NCBI GenBank assembly: GCA_021817225.1
Contig: JAKAVR010000006.1
Coordinates: 1-50,257 of the forward strand
Direction of reading: 5' to 3'
DNA from: Thermoplasmata archaeon
GTDB lineage: Archaea > Thermoplasmatota > Thermoplasmata > Sysuiplasmatales > Sysuiplasmataceae
DNA: 50,257 bases
The position numbers were made by a program, and so were the translations under genes. Positions 7,340-15,585 of the stretch are shown here, piece by piece. Under the pieces are notes generated by a model. It searched no databases, was not told where the DNA came from, and was given only the letters and a program-made list of their open reading frames with translations. The number at the start of each line of letters is the position of its first letter. Positions within the stretch are counted from its first letter, which is position 1.

Positions 7340-8127
7340 GCGGCGTATGGCCATTGATGCTCAGGGACCTGAAGAAGTGGTACAGGAATCCCGTCTTCTT
7401 TTTCACGGGCCTGATACAGCCGTTCTTCTGGATTGCACTCTTTGGCAGTGCACTTTCAAAACTCTCCAGCATACCAGGTGTAATACCGGCGGGCAGCACC
7501 TACATCACATACATAGTCGGTGGCGTTCTCACAATAACGGCGCTGTTCACCGGAATGTTCACTGGAACAAACATCATATTCGACAGGAGGCTTGGACCGA
7601 TGGGCCGCTTCCTCTCTTCTCCGATAACACGCAGCTCCATTGTGTTTTCACGAGTTTTCTCTGCAATCCTGAGGATACTGGTGCAATCGGTGATACTAGT
7701 GGTCGCGGCCCTCTTGCTTCCAAACGGACTGATAATACCACACGACTTCAGCATCCTGGACGGACTCGTGATCGTGGTCGCGATAATCCTTGTCTCACTC
7801 ATATTCTCATGCATGTTCAGCGTGATCGCTATCAGGATGAGGGAGATGAACACCATATTCGGCATAGTCAACCTGGTCAACCTGCCGCTCCTGTTCATGA
7901 GCTATGCCATGTTCCCGACAGACCTGATGGCAGGATGGATTGGGGATGTGGCCAAATACAATCCCGTATCCTGGTCAGCCGAGGCAATAAGGTCGGTGAT
8001 ACTCAACGGTTCACTCACAGCAGCGCAATGGGGTGATGTTGGCCTGTGGCTCGGCGGTCTGGCCATTATCGCCGGACTGATGATGGGCCTTACCTACCTC
8101 ATGGCTGAAACCGAAATCAGGGACTGA
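7336..8127 (+). CDS. ABC-2 type exporter permease
   Basis: Membrane partner of the preceding ATPase, 263 residues with about six hydrophobic segments. The ABC-2 family pattern is visible in the central cytoplasmic region (GTNIIFDRRLGPMGRFLSSPI) and near the end (KYNPVSWSAEAIRSVILNG). It starts on the ATGA overlap. Family members export antibiotics, lipids or glycan precursors. The genes downstream encode secreted proteins, but nothing ties the pump to them directly. Confidence 0.88.
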   Translation: MSGVWPLMLRDLKKWYRNPVFFFTGLIQPFFWIALFGSALSKLSSIPGVIPAGSTYITYIVGGVLTITALFTGMFTGTNIIFDRRLGPMGRFLSSPITRSSIVFSRVFSAILRILVQSVILVVAALLLPNGLIIPHDFSILDGLVIVVAIILVSLIFSCMFSVIAIRMREMNTIFGIVNLVNLPLLFMSYAMFPTDLMAGWIGDVAKYNPVSWSAEAIRSVILNGSLTAAQWGDVGLWLGGLAIIAGLMMGLTYLMAETEIRD

Positions 8128-8167
8128 TGCGGATATTCTCATTTCAGGAAATCAACTGTCATGTTTC

Positions 8168-8175
8168 ATATATAT
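8168..8175 (+). promoter_or_regulatory. TATA box for the small anchored protein gene
   Basis: ATATATAT lies 23-30 nt before the ATG at 8198 and overlaps the earlier in-frame ATG at 8174, arguing that 8198 is the true leaderless start. Confidence 0.65.
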
Positions 8176-8197
8176 GGCAGGTTCTGAAAGCCGGAGC

Positions 8198-8752
8198 ATG
8201 CGAGCCCGAAAAAGCGATTTCAGGATACTGACCCTACTCATCGGAGGCATAAGCGTAGTCACGGCTGTCCTCCTTGTTCTTGTCGTGGTGCTGCCCGGAG
8301 TTTTTTCAGGAGGAGCCCATTTCGGTTTCCCTTCCAAGCAGCAGGCAAGCAATGCACTTGGCGTTCAGGTCACTCCTTCCGGCGTTGTGTCACAATCCAA
8401 TGCATACTATTCAGGTTATTTCGTCAAGAAGGCGGAAGCTGTGTTTTACAATTCCTCCTCGCTGCAGGTGCTTGTAACTGAATACCAGACAAATTCCTCA
8501 TCCTATGCGGCAAACATGTATGATGCACTGGTGTCCGGTTATTCACGCATCCCCTCGTTCAATGCAACTTCTTTCACCTACAATTCAGTCAATGTGACCT
8601 TATTCCAGTCTGCCACTTCTGGCCAGCAAACCGATTTTCTTGCATTCCATGCATCTGAGTTCATCTGCTTCTGCCTCATATACAATTACTCACCAAGCCA
8701 GTCATTATCCGCGAAGCCATTTGCACAGGCAATCGTTTCCTCGGTTGTCTGA
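8198..8752 (+). CDS. small membrane-anchored extracellular protein, function unknown
   Basis: I do not recognise the family. From the chosen ATG it is 184 residues: a basic N-terminus (MRARKSDFR), one strong hydrophobic segment (about 10-36), then a Ser/Thr/Asn/Tyr-rich domain with sequons such as NSS, NAT and NVT. This is typical of proteins anchored outside the cell in acidophilic archaea. A short CFC near the C-terminus (FICFCLIYNY) is unusual for such a domain. It follows the ABC exporter by about 70 nt but has its own TATA box. Confidence 0.6.
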   Translation: MRARKSDFRILTLLIGGISVVTAVLLVLVVVLPGVFSGGAHFGFPSKQQASNALGVQVTPSGVVSQSNAYYSGYFVKKAEAVFYNSSSLQVLVTEYQTNSSSYAANMYDALVSGYSRIPSFNATSFTYNSVNVTLFQSATSGQQTDFLAFHASEFICFCLIYNYSPSQSLSAKPFAQAIVSSVV

Positions 8753-9054
8753 TGTTCACAGGCAGGTTCTTGGCCGGACCCCTCATCTCCCAATGCTGAA
8801 GACGGGGCAGAACCGGCATAACGCCTGAAACTATACCAGCCACGAAGCTCCTCCCCGTATGCTGCTCCACAATTTCTGGCGAAAGATTAAATATATAGTC
8901 GGCAGAAAGCGGCTGTAACCGGAAGCGCTACAATTCTGGCCAGTTTCCCCGTTCAGCCACATTCAATTCGTCTTTATCGCCTATCGTGATTACGGTTCAA
9001 AGCTCTACTGCCTAATTTTTATATTTTTATACTGCATGTATGTAAGTGCTAACA
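8753..9054. other. 302-nt intergenic region with two TATA elements
   Basis: The region before the beta-helix protein contains that gene's own promoter at 9016-9031 and a second strong TATA-like element, ATTAAATATATAG (about 8886-8897), with no obvious coding frame behind it. A short T-rich run (TAATTTTTAT, about 9013-9022) could end a small RNA started near 8915. No tRNA-like fold was found. Confidence 0.4.
9016..9031 (+). promoter_or_regulatory. double TATA element for the beta-helix surface protein gene
   Basis: Two copies of TTTTTATA (9016-9023 and 9024-9031) lie 24-39 nt before the ATG at 9055. The second copy is correctly spaced for a leaderless transcript. Confidence 0.7.
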
Positions 9055-12000
9055 ATGAACAAGAAATTTGTATTTTCATTAATGGCCGCGCTGATGCTCG
9101 CCTCGAGCTTTGCCGTGGCATTGAGCAATGTACCAAGGACAGCTGGTTCGCAGGTATCTTCCACTGTGGCAGACCCCGCCGTTTCCAGTTACACTGGAAG
9201 TGTGACGATATATCCCAACGGCTCAGTCAACGTTTCAGGAGTTCTGAGTCAGAGCGGCAGCACATACACGCTGCTCCAGAATCTGAACGGAACACTGACG
9301 GATGAAAGAAACAATTCAGTTGTAAATGGAAATGGGCTTACAATAAACGGCGTCGGCGCTCGTGGTGTAGTGCTGACAGAGGTTAACGGCGTCGCAGTGA
9401 CTAATGTGAAACTCGTCGATACAGGAGTTGCCGTATATGCGCTCGGTGATTCACATATTTCCATTACCAAACTGAATGTAATCAGGACAACCAACACCAC
9501 GGGCAGCATGGGCGTCTACGTTGCGGACTCCTTTGGTGTATCTGTCTCTGGCAATGTCTTCAATGGCACCCCCACGACCATTTTCGCAAGTTATGTTGAC
9601 AACCTGAGCATCACGAACAATATCGCCACAAACGTTTCCAATCAGTTCATTTATGTCAGTGTTGCAAACAACGTTGTAGTCTCAGGCAACTCAGGATCAA
9701 ACATCACAAGAACCTTCCATTATGGACTTGACCTGGAGTATATCACTTCCGGTCAGGTCACTGGCAATACTATTGACCATGCATATTACGGACTCTACCT
9801 GTATTACGACTCCTACCTGAATTCATCAAACAACCAGATAAAGAATAACGGCTATGATAATGCAATTAGCATTCAGTATTCCAACTTCGTTTCCTCATCG
9901 CACGACAACGCGTCCAATTCGCTTGGGTATGGTCTCGAGGTTAACGATGGCCAAGGGCTGAATATACAGTCTGACAACTTCAATCACAGCTTTTACGGCA
10001 GTTATATCTATTATGAAACGAACGTTTCGATTTCACACAGCGACTTCTCAAATGTCACCGATGCCATCTTTTATGGGCTTGAAGTGGAGTATTCAGGCGC
10101 GACAATCCTGTCGTACGACAACTTCAACCAGACGGCTGGTTCGTCTTATCCAGTTTACCTCTATTACCAGCCGGCGACCACTGTCTTGTACATGGATAAC
10201 ATCTACGGGTTCACCTATGGGATTTACCTGCAATATGTCTCCAACCTGTATGTCAACTCAACCCATATCGACGCGCAAGCCCCGGTGTACGGAAGTTACT
10301 CCTCGGACAACACCGTGTTCAATTCTGATACATTCATCATTATGTCGGCTGGCTCGGCAGTCAGCTTCCACGGCAGCGTGAGTTCAAACATAGCCGTGGT
10401 GAATTCCACCTTCATATCCGCCTTGGGTTACGTCAGCACAGGAGTTTACCTCGGCGCGGGCTTCGCGAACAATGTCGTGGTATCAGGCAATGTGTTCACA
10501 AATGTGTATTATGCCATTGACCTGACTCCAACCGCAGGGCAGAACTATGCCGTCAACAATAACATCGTAAATAACTCATACATCGGGATTCAGATTAAAG
10601 ATGTAGCCGGGGTCTCCGTAACAGGCAACCAGGTGCTGAATGCCCCCGATTACAATATCGAGCTGGGGTATGTTACTGGCGCAAACGTTTCTGGAAATCT
10701 GCTTTCGCCAGGAAACATCAACATCATCCCATATGCCATCTACATCTATGACAGCAATGGTCCGATAGTGGTATCCTACAATACGATGACTGGAAGCTAC
10801 TCCGCGAACTACTTCTCTGAAGGCGTATTCCTTTCTTATGACAGTAACGCCGCAGTTTTTGGCAACACGATAAACGCCAGCAAGTACGCACTTGATATCA
10901 AAGACAGCTACTATGTTGCAACCTTTGGCAATACTGTCACGAATTCCCACCATGGCATCTACTCGTACTACAACCAGCTGTCCAGCTTCTATGGCAATGT
11001 TCTTGTGAATTCCAGCTACGCTGTCTACAGCGTGGGGGACTACCTTGTTTCATTCTACGGCAACACGCTCCAGGGTGCCATTTACGACTTTGTCATACTT
11101 TCAGGTGCCAATGCTGTTACGTTCTATCATAACAACTTCCTGGGAGTAAACAGCGTCAATGTCAGCATAACAAACACGGTGTCGGTGAGCTGGAATATGT
11201 CGTTGCCAATCGGAGGCAACTACTGGGGCAATAATTACACAGGAACGGGCATCGACGGCATAGGGACCACGCCTTACACCGTCACAGGAACGTACACCGA
11301 CTACCTGCCGCTGACATCAAGATGGGCTTCCCCGACTGTCACATTCGTCGAAACGGGCCTGCCATCTGGCACCTTGTGGCAGGTAACTCTGGGACAGACG
11401 ACAATGACTTCTTCCGGCAGCACTGTGACCTTCCAGCCTTCAAACGGGCAGTACATCACAGTTGCATACACCATCGGACATGTGAACGGTTACGTTGTCG
11501 CTGTCGGTTCATCCTCGCTGCTCCTCAACGGAACTTCGAGGGTGGTCACTGTCTCATTCTCCCCATACACCTACGCTGTCACATTCACAGAGACGGGCCT
11601 TGCATCCGGCACAACGTGGTCGGTAACGCTCAACGGCGCAACAAGGACATCGAGCACAACTGCAATAACATTCAGCGAGTCCAACGGCACGTACACATAC
11701 AGCATAGGCAGCGTAACTGGATACAGCATTTCCACGGCAGCAGGCAGTGTAACAGTAAGCTCGGGCAGTGGGTCTGTGGCGGTCAAATTCACCGAGAACA
11801 GCTACACTCTGACGCTCGTAGAGTCCGGGCTGTCCTCGGGCCAGACATGGACCGTAACCGTCAATGGGGCAGTTCACACCGTCACGGGTAACTCGCTCAC
11901 GCTCTCTCTAGCCCCCGGAACATACACAATCAAAGCGACAGGTCCTTCGGGATACAGCGTGACTCTGCAGTCCCAGAACGTCACCATCGGTCACAGCAAT

Positions 12001-12171
12001 ACCACATTTGCTGTCGGCTTCCAGAGCTCCGGTTCCAGTTCACTTGCCTCCGGGACAGGCCTGGAGGGGATAGGAATTGGTGCAGTTATCGGAATAATCG
12101 TCGGACTTCTGGTCGGGCTGGTCCTTATGCCTGCGCTGCGCGGAAAGAAGGGCAGTGGCGGGCAGCAGTAG
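9055..12171 (+). CDS. large secreted right-handed beta-helix (NosD-like) surface protein with C-terminal anchor
   Basis: Predicted cell-surface protein of 1038 residues. It has an N-terminal signal peptide (MNKKFVFSLMAALMLASSFAVALS), then about 650 residues of parallel beta-helix repeats of the NosD/pectate-lyase-like type (recurring 'VSGN', 'ISHSDFSN', 'GLYLYYDS' turns). After these come three ~77-80-residue repeats that each begin with a 'V(T)FxETGLxSGTxWxVTL' motif (about 763, 843 and 918), and finally a Gly/Ile-rich membrane segment with a basic tail (ALRGKKG). Many NxS/T sequons suggest heavy N-glycosylation. Beta-helix proteins bind or cleave polysaccharides, but no catalytic motif is evident. 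The start at 9055 rather than 9046 is chosen from TATA spacing. Confidence 0.82.
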   Translation: MNKKFVFSLMAALMLASSFAVALSNVPRTAGSQVSSTVADPAVSSYTGSVTIYPNGSVNVSGVLSQSGSTYTLLQNLNGTLTDERNNSVVNGNGLTINGVGARGVVLTEVNGVAVTNVKLVDTGVAVYALGDSHISITKLNVIRTTNTTGSMGVYVADSFGVSVSGNVFNGTPTTIFASYVDNLSITNNIATNVSNQFIYVSVANNVVVSGNSGSNITRTFHYGLDLEYITSGQVTGNTIDHAYYGLYLYYDSYLNSSNNQIKNNGYDNAISIQYSNFVSSSHDNASNSLGYGLEVNDGQGLNIQSDNFNHSFYGSYIYYETNVSISHSDFSNVTDAIFYGLEVEYSGATILSYDNFNQTAGSSYPVYLYYQPATTVLYMDNIYGFTYGIYLQYVSNLYVNSTHIDAQAPVYGSYSSDNTVFNSDTFIIMSAGSAVSFHGSVSSNIAVVNSTFISALGYVSTGVYLGAGFANNVVVSGNVFTNVYYAIDLTPTAGQNYAVNNNIVNNSYIGIQIKDVAGVSVTGNQVLNAPDYNIELGYVTGANVSGNLLSPGNINIIPYAIYIYDSNGPIVVSYNTMTGSYSANYFSEGVFLSYDSNAAVFGNTINASKYALDIKDSYYVATFGNTVTNSHHGIYSYYNQLSSFYGNVLVNSSYAVYSVGDYLVSFYGNTLQGAIYDFVILSGANAVTFYHNNFLGVNSVNVSITNTVSVSWNMSLPIGGNYWGNNYTGTGIDGIGTTPYTVTGTYTDYLPLTSRWASPTVTFVETGLPSGTLWQVTLGQTTMTSSGSTVTFQPSNGQYITVAYTIGHVNGYVVAVGSSSLLLNGTSRVVTVSFSPYTYAVTFTETGLASGTTWSVTLNGATRTSSTTAITFSESNGTYTYSIGSVTGYSISTAAGSVTVSSGSGSVAVKFTENSYTLTLVESGLSSGQTWTVTVNGAVHTVTGNSLTLSLAPGTYTIKATGPSGYSVTLQSQNVTIGHSNTTFAVGFQSSGSSSLASGTGLEGIGIGAVIGIIVGLLVGLVLMPALRGKKGSGGQQ

Positions 12172-12197
12172 AACCTGACAAGTGCCTCAAACCACTT

Positions 12198-12225
12198 CTA
12201 AATTTCTTCCTTTTCTGTTTCCCGT
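12198..12225 (+). terminator. pyrimidine-rich archaeal terminator candidate
   Basis: A T/C-rich run (CTAAATTTCTTCCTTTTCTGTTTCCC) follows the beta-helix gene and faces the convergent zinc-ribbon gene. Oligo-T tracts end transcription in archaea. No hairpin is needed. Confidence 0.4.
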
Positions 12226-12277
12226 CCCCGTGCTTTCCCATTCGCTGAATCGGATGCCCGAATTCAGTCAGGCCGAT

Positions 12278-12916
12278 TTACATCATACGGGACGGCCTGG
12301 GGCCGCCTGCCTCATTCTCTGCTTTTATGGAAATCCCTCTCCTGGTCATCTGCGTCAGAAGAACACGGAAGGTGTTGAATGAAAATACCTCAAGAGTTAC
12401 CGGCTGCTGGACATTCTTCAACGAGAGCTGAAGCAGTCTTCTCCCCTTCACCGTATTCAGCACTTCACCGCTTACAATGCTGTCGTAGTTGAATTCCCTC
12501 GACATGTTCTTTCCCTTTATCGTGAAGCCGGTCTGGGTGAACGATACTCCTGAAAACCTGCGGCGCAGGATGGGGGAGATGCCCCATGTGGCTATGATGA
12601 GCGGCAGAACATAGAAGGGATTCAGATTTATTAGGTAGACGAGGGCGAGAAGCCCGAACACAACGACGTAGGCTGCACCCATGGCGACCTTCACAATTGT
12701 CCCTGTCGTGTCCCGGACCTCTATCACGGACGATCCGCCAGTGTTGACCGAGTAGCTGTCCTGTGAATGTACGGGGACTCCGGTGCCGGCCGTGTTACCC
12801 GTGGACTGAAACGGCTGCGCAACCTGCTCCTGGCCGAGGTACAGGCCGCAGTTGGTGCAGATATTTTCCCTGCTCTTGTTCTTGTGACCGCATTTGGGAC
12901 AGGTTGTCTTTGCCAC
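12278..12916 (-). CDS. zinc-ribbon membrane protein with PH-like domain
   Basis: 212-residue protein with an N-terminal zinc ribbon (CPKCGHKNKSRENICTNCG, four Cys at about 6, 9, 20 and 23), a flexible Ser/Thr/Gly linker, two adjacent hydrophobic segments (about 75-120), and a C-terminal region of beta strands (FTQTGFTIKGKNMSREFNYDSI) resembling bacterial PH-like domains. Probably an inner-face membrane protein; role unknown. The start is GTG 12914-12916. A TATA box (TATAAAT, minus strand, 12939-12945) places the transcript start on that codon. A perfect 19-bp palindrome abuts the TATA box, so the gene is probably repressor-controlled. Confidence 0.7.
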   Translation of the reverse strand: MAKTTCPKCGHKNKSRENICTNCGLYLGQEQVAQPFQSTGNTAGTGVPVHSQDSYSVNTGGSSVIEVRDTTGTIVKVAMGAAYVVVFGLLALVYLINLNPFYVLPLIIATWGISPILRRRFSGVSFTQTGFTIKGKNMSREFNYDSIVSGEVLNTVKGRRLLQLSLKNVQQPVTLEVFSFNTFRVLLTQMTRRGISIKAENEAGGPRPSRMM

Positions 12917-12938
12917 GCAGACACATTCCTTGCCATGA

Positions 12939-12945
12939 ATTTATA
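12939..12945 (-). promoter_or_regulatory. TATA box of the zinc-ribbon membrane protein gene
   Basis: TATAAAT on the minus strand is centred 26 nt before the GTG start at 12916, the spacing expected for a leaderless archaeal mRNA. Confidence 0.75.
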
Positions 12946-12963
12946 GTTGATCCGGGATCAACT
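12945..12963. promoter_or_regulatory. perfect 19-bp palindrome, probable operator
   Basis: AGTTGATCC-G-GGATCAACT is a 9+1+9 perfect inverted repeat. It starts on the last base of the TATA box at 12939-12945 and covers the position of the BRE (TFB-binding) element. A dimeric regulator bound here would block TFB/TBP. It lies between the zinc-ribbon gene and the divergent SIS gene (13041), so it could serve both. Confidence 0.7.
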
Positions 12964-13040
12964 GGTTTTTTCGTAATGTGTTCTGCCTTCAAGAGCCGCT
13001 GTGCTTTGTGTGTTGACATCCAGACCGGGTGATTTGAACA

Positions 13041-14153
13041 ATGCTAAGTACTCCCGATGCATCGTCGGCAATGATGGCTGAAAACGACTACCACATGTTT
13101 GCATCGATACTCTCGCAGCCTGCGGAGCTGCTGAAGGCTGTCGAGAGAAATGTGGAAAGTGCAATCTCTTTCGCTTCCAAGCTGAAACGGTCTGCCGACT
13201 GCAATTTGTATCTCGTGGGGACAGGTTCATCGTTGCATGCAGCTGAGATTGGCGCTTATTTCCTGCGCGGAGCCGCATATGCGCACAGTCCTGTCAGGGT
13301 GATGCCCATATCATCCTACGAATTCGTGAACTACACTCCGCCGCTGAGGAAAAAGGATGCTGTTGTGGTCGTGAGCCACAGGGGATACAAGAGTTACAGC
13401 AACAGCTCGCTGAGAATGGCTGTTGACAGCGGCTGTCATGTGGCTGCGGTGACAGGGTTTGAGAGCACAATATCCGACAGCGATGCAGAACATGTCATGA
13501 GGACGGTTGGACAGGAGAAGTCCTCGGCGCACACCGTGAGCCTGACAACAGCTCTCGGAGTGCTCTATTCCATTTCGGTCGCGCTGTCAATGCCGGAGGC
13601 GAGCGCACGCAAGGAGGCAGGTTCCAGGATGAAACAGGTTTCGGCTATGATGGAGGGAGTGATATCGGACAGGGAATCGCTTCGCAACACCATTTCCGGC
13701 TTCGGCACCATAGGCAGGGTCTGGATTACAGGGAGCGGACCGAACAAGATCGTGGCGAGGGAGGGCGCACTGAAGATCCAGGAGACATGTTACCTTGACG
13801 CATACGGCTTCGAGGTGGAGCAGATGATTCACGGCCCTGTCAGGGCAGCTTCGATTACAGACGATCTTTTCATCCCAGTCATATGGGGAGGCGTAGACAG
13901 GAGGAGCAGCGGCCTGGCCTCAGCCATTCATGATGCAGGTGGGAAGGTGATGGCAATCTCGAACACGGCGGCGGAGAAATTCAACTGCATAGCAGGTGGA
14001 TTCGACCTGGAAGAGAACCTTTCTCCTTTCGTCACACTCATCCCGATGCAGCTCACTGCACTTTATCTTGCAGTCCTGAGGGGAACAAATCCGGACAATT
14101 TCAGGAAGGACGAACCGCACTTTGCAATACTGGATTCAAAAATCAAGCTCTGA
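13041..14153 (+). CDS. double SIS-domain sugar-phosphate protein (GlmS isomerase-domain/AgaS-like)
   Basis: Tandem SIS domains without the glutaminase domain of GlmS, 370 residues. The first domain has VGTGSSLHAAEIGAYFL (about 58-74). The second has ITGSGPNKIVAREGALKIQE and EQMIHGP, which match the GlmS isomerase 'LEGALKLKE' and 'HGP' active-site segments. The usual SQSGET loop is replaced by SHRGYKSYS, so the substrate may differ from glucosamine-6-phosphate. Likely an amino-sugar phosphate isomerase or deaminase, or an AgaS-like protein, in the cytoplasm. A GGTGAT ribosome-binding site (13028-13033) sits 7 nt before the ATG. The next gene is a putative sugar O-methyltransferase. Confidence 0.8.
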   Translation: MLSTPDASSAMMAENDYHMFASILSQPAELLKAVERNVESAISFASKLKRSADCNLYLVGTGSSLHAAEIGAYFLRGAAYAHSPVRVMPISSYEFVNYTPPLRKKDAVVVVSHRGYKSYSNSSLRMAVDSGCHVAAVTGFESTISDSDAEHVMRTVGQEKSSAHTVSLTTALGVLYSISVALSMPEASARKEAGSRMKQVSAMMEGVISDRESLRNTISGFGTIGRVWITGSGPNKIVAREGALKIQETCYLDAYGFEVEQMIHGPVRAASITDDLFIPVIWGGVDRRSSGLASAIHDAGGKVMAISNTAAEKFNCIAGGFDLEENLSPFVTLIPMQLTALYLAVLRGTNPDNFRKDEPHFAILDSKIKL

Positions 14154-14231
14154 TTCCCGTGCCCCATATGCATTGACTGCCTTCCCTCTTCGCAACATAA
14201 GCACGCCTGATAGATACATGCCTGGTGGGCC

Positions 14232-14264
14232 GGAAGGGGTTGCCGGTCACCGCGCGACCCTTCC
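14232..14264 (+). other. intergenic hairpin (GGAAGGG...CCCTTCC)
   Basis: Seven perfectly paired bases (14232-14238 with 14258-14264) enclose a 19-nt loop that can form a further GGT/ACC pairing. It lies between the SIS gene and the methyltransferase gene. It may be a transcript 3'-end structure or processing signal. No T-run follows, so it is not a bacterial-type terminator. Confidence 0.4.
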
Positions 14265-14294
14265 TGCTGATTTGCATTTAAGCGCTTTGCGATA

Positions 14295-15512
14295 ATGGCT
14301 AAGCAGGGATCACAGATCAAATTATCCGTGGCGTCAAGACTCGGGCTCGGAAAGTTCGTTGCCAGTTCATCATATATTCTCTTCAGCAGGTTTCCAGCCA
14401 TAACGGCAAACGCTGCAGCAGGGATCCGCCTGGCGAGCCAGGAGGGAAAGGCGGAGGTTTTTGCTCCATTCACAGATTCTGTCGAAGAGGCGCAGGATAA
14501 TGAGAAGGAAGCTGTGGCCGACTCTCTCCGCAGCTATTCCATTGCCAAACGAAATCAGTCAATGGCAGCGCCCGCGTACCTGCCAGGGGGCGGATGGTCT
14601 CACACGGGGGAATTTCCCTTCGTCGCTTCGACGGAGCCGACAGGCAGCGAGATCATGGAGCGGGCTGCATACCTCAGGAACTTCTTCCGGACCAACGCCA
14701 TCTCGGGAATGTGGGACGAGCCCGGCATGATTTTCGGCTCGTTTTCAAAGCTGAGCAGGGCCGAAGCCGCCTTCAAGAACGGCATAATGAATGCACACTA
14801 CCGCTCCTGGCTGGAAGCGGTGCCGTCCGCCGATTTAGGTGGGCTGGATGCACCTCATGTGGGCAATCCGTGGGGTTACATGTTCAAGGGCCATCTGCTG
14901 TACGAGCCCGTCTTTGAGTACAGTTACCAGGCGCATTACATCAACGGTCTGCTAGCTCACCTGAATACACCTGCTGTGCTTGAAATCGGCGGCGGCTTCG
15001 GCGGCCTTGCTTATCACCTTCTCAGGAACAGGGGCAAACGGCCGCGCTATATTGGCATAGAACTTCCCGAGAAAATGCTTCTCCAGGCTTATTATCTGAG
15101 GAGCCTGTTTCCCGATTCAAGGATATTCTCCTACGATGGTTCAGGCTGGCCCAAGAACGCCGAGGACTACGATGTGATTCTTCTGCCGAACTATGTGCTG
15201 CCCGGCGTTCCTTCATCATATGCCGACATGGTGCTTAACTTCAGAAGTCTCCCTGAAATGTCACTGGCAACAATCACAGAATACATTCGCCAGATAGACA
15301 GAATCGGGCGTCTGTTCTTCTACCACGAGAACATATACAAGGCACGCGGTGACGCGGGCCACGGCATACCCACTGTGGATTTTCCACCGCTCAGTAACTT
15401 CACTTCGATCGTCTCGGCGGAGAGCAGGTGGCTCAAATACGGTGCGCAATCGCCCTATCCATGTCATGAGAACCTTCTCATCAGAAATGAGATTCTCGAA
15501 GAGGCACGATGA
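14295..15512 (+). CDS. putative sugar O-methyltransferase
   Basis: 405-residue protein matching the putative sugar O-methyltransferase family. After a poorly conserved N-terminal region comes a segment with 'FRTNAISGMWDEPGMIFGS' and 'VGNPWGYMFKGHLLYEP', then the SAM-binding motif I VLEIGGGFGGLAYHLL (about 233-248) and the acidic strand YIGIELPEKML, and near the end HENIYKARGDAGHG. It should transfer a methyl group from S-adenosylmethionine to a sugar hydroxyl of a glycan. It fits the window's many glycosyltransferases and dTDP-sugar genes. A TATA-like GCATTTAAGC is at 14274-14283, rather close to the ATG, so a slightly later start is possible. Confidence 0.75.
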   Translation: MAKQGSQIKLSVASRLGLGKFVASSSYILFSRFPAITANAAAGIRLASQEGKAEVFAPFTDSVEEAQDNEKEAVADSLRSYSIAKRNQSMAAPAYLPGGGWSHTGEFPFVASTEPTGSEIMERAAYLRNFFRTNAISGMWDEPGMIFGSFSKLSRAEAAFKNGIMNAHYRSWLEAVPSADLGGLDAPHVGNPWGYMFKGHLLYEPVFEYSYQAHYINGLLAHLNTPAVLEIGGGFGGLAYHLLRNRGKRPRYIGIELPEKMLLQAYYLRSLFPDSRIFSYDGSGWPKNAEDYDVILLPNYVLPGVPSSYADMVLNFRSLPEMSLATITEYIRQIDRIGRLFFYHENIYKARGDAGHGIPTVDFPPLSNFTSIVSAESRWLKYGAQSPYPCHENLLIRNEILEEAR

Positions 15513-15585
15513 CTCCCGCCCTGGGAACTGTTTGAACCATGGCATTCGCGTGGCGTATGACTGCAGCAGTGGTAATGGCCGGAGT

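Noticed and set aside
8899-9013. tRNA-like pairing GGCAG...CTGCC with GGTTCAAA near the 3' end
   Set aside because: Only five outer pairs form, the length is over 110 nt, and no anticodon or D arm could be drawn.
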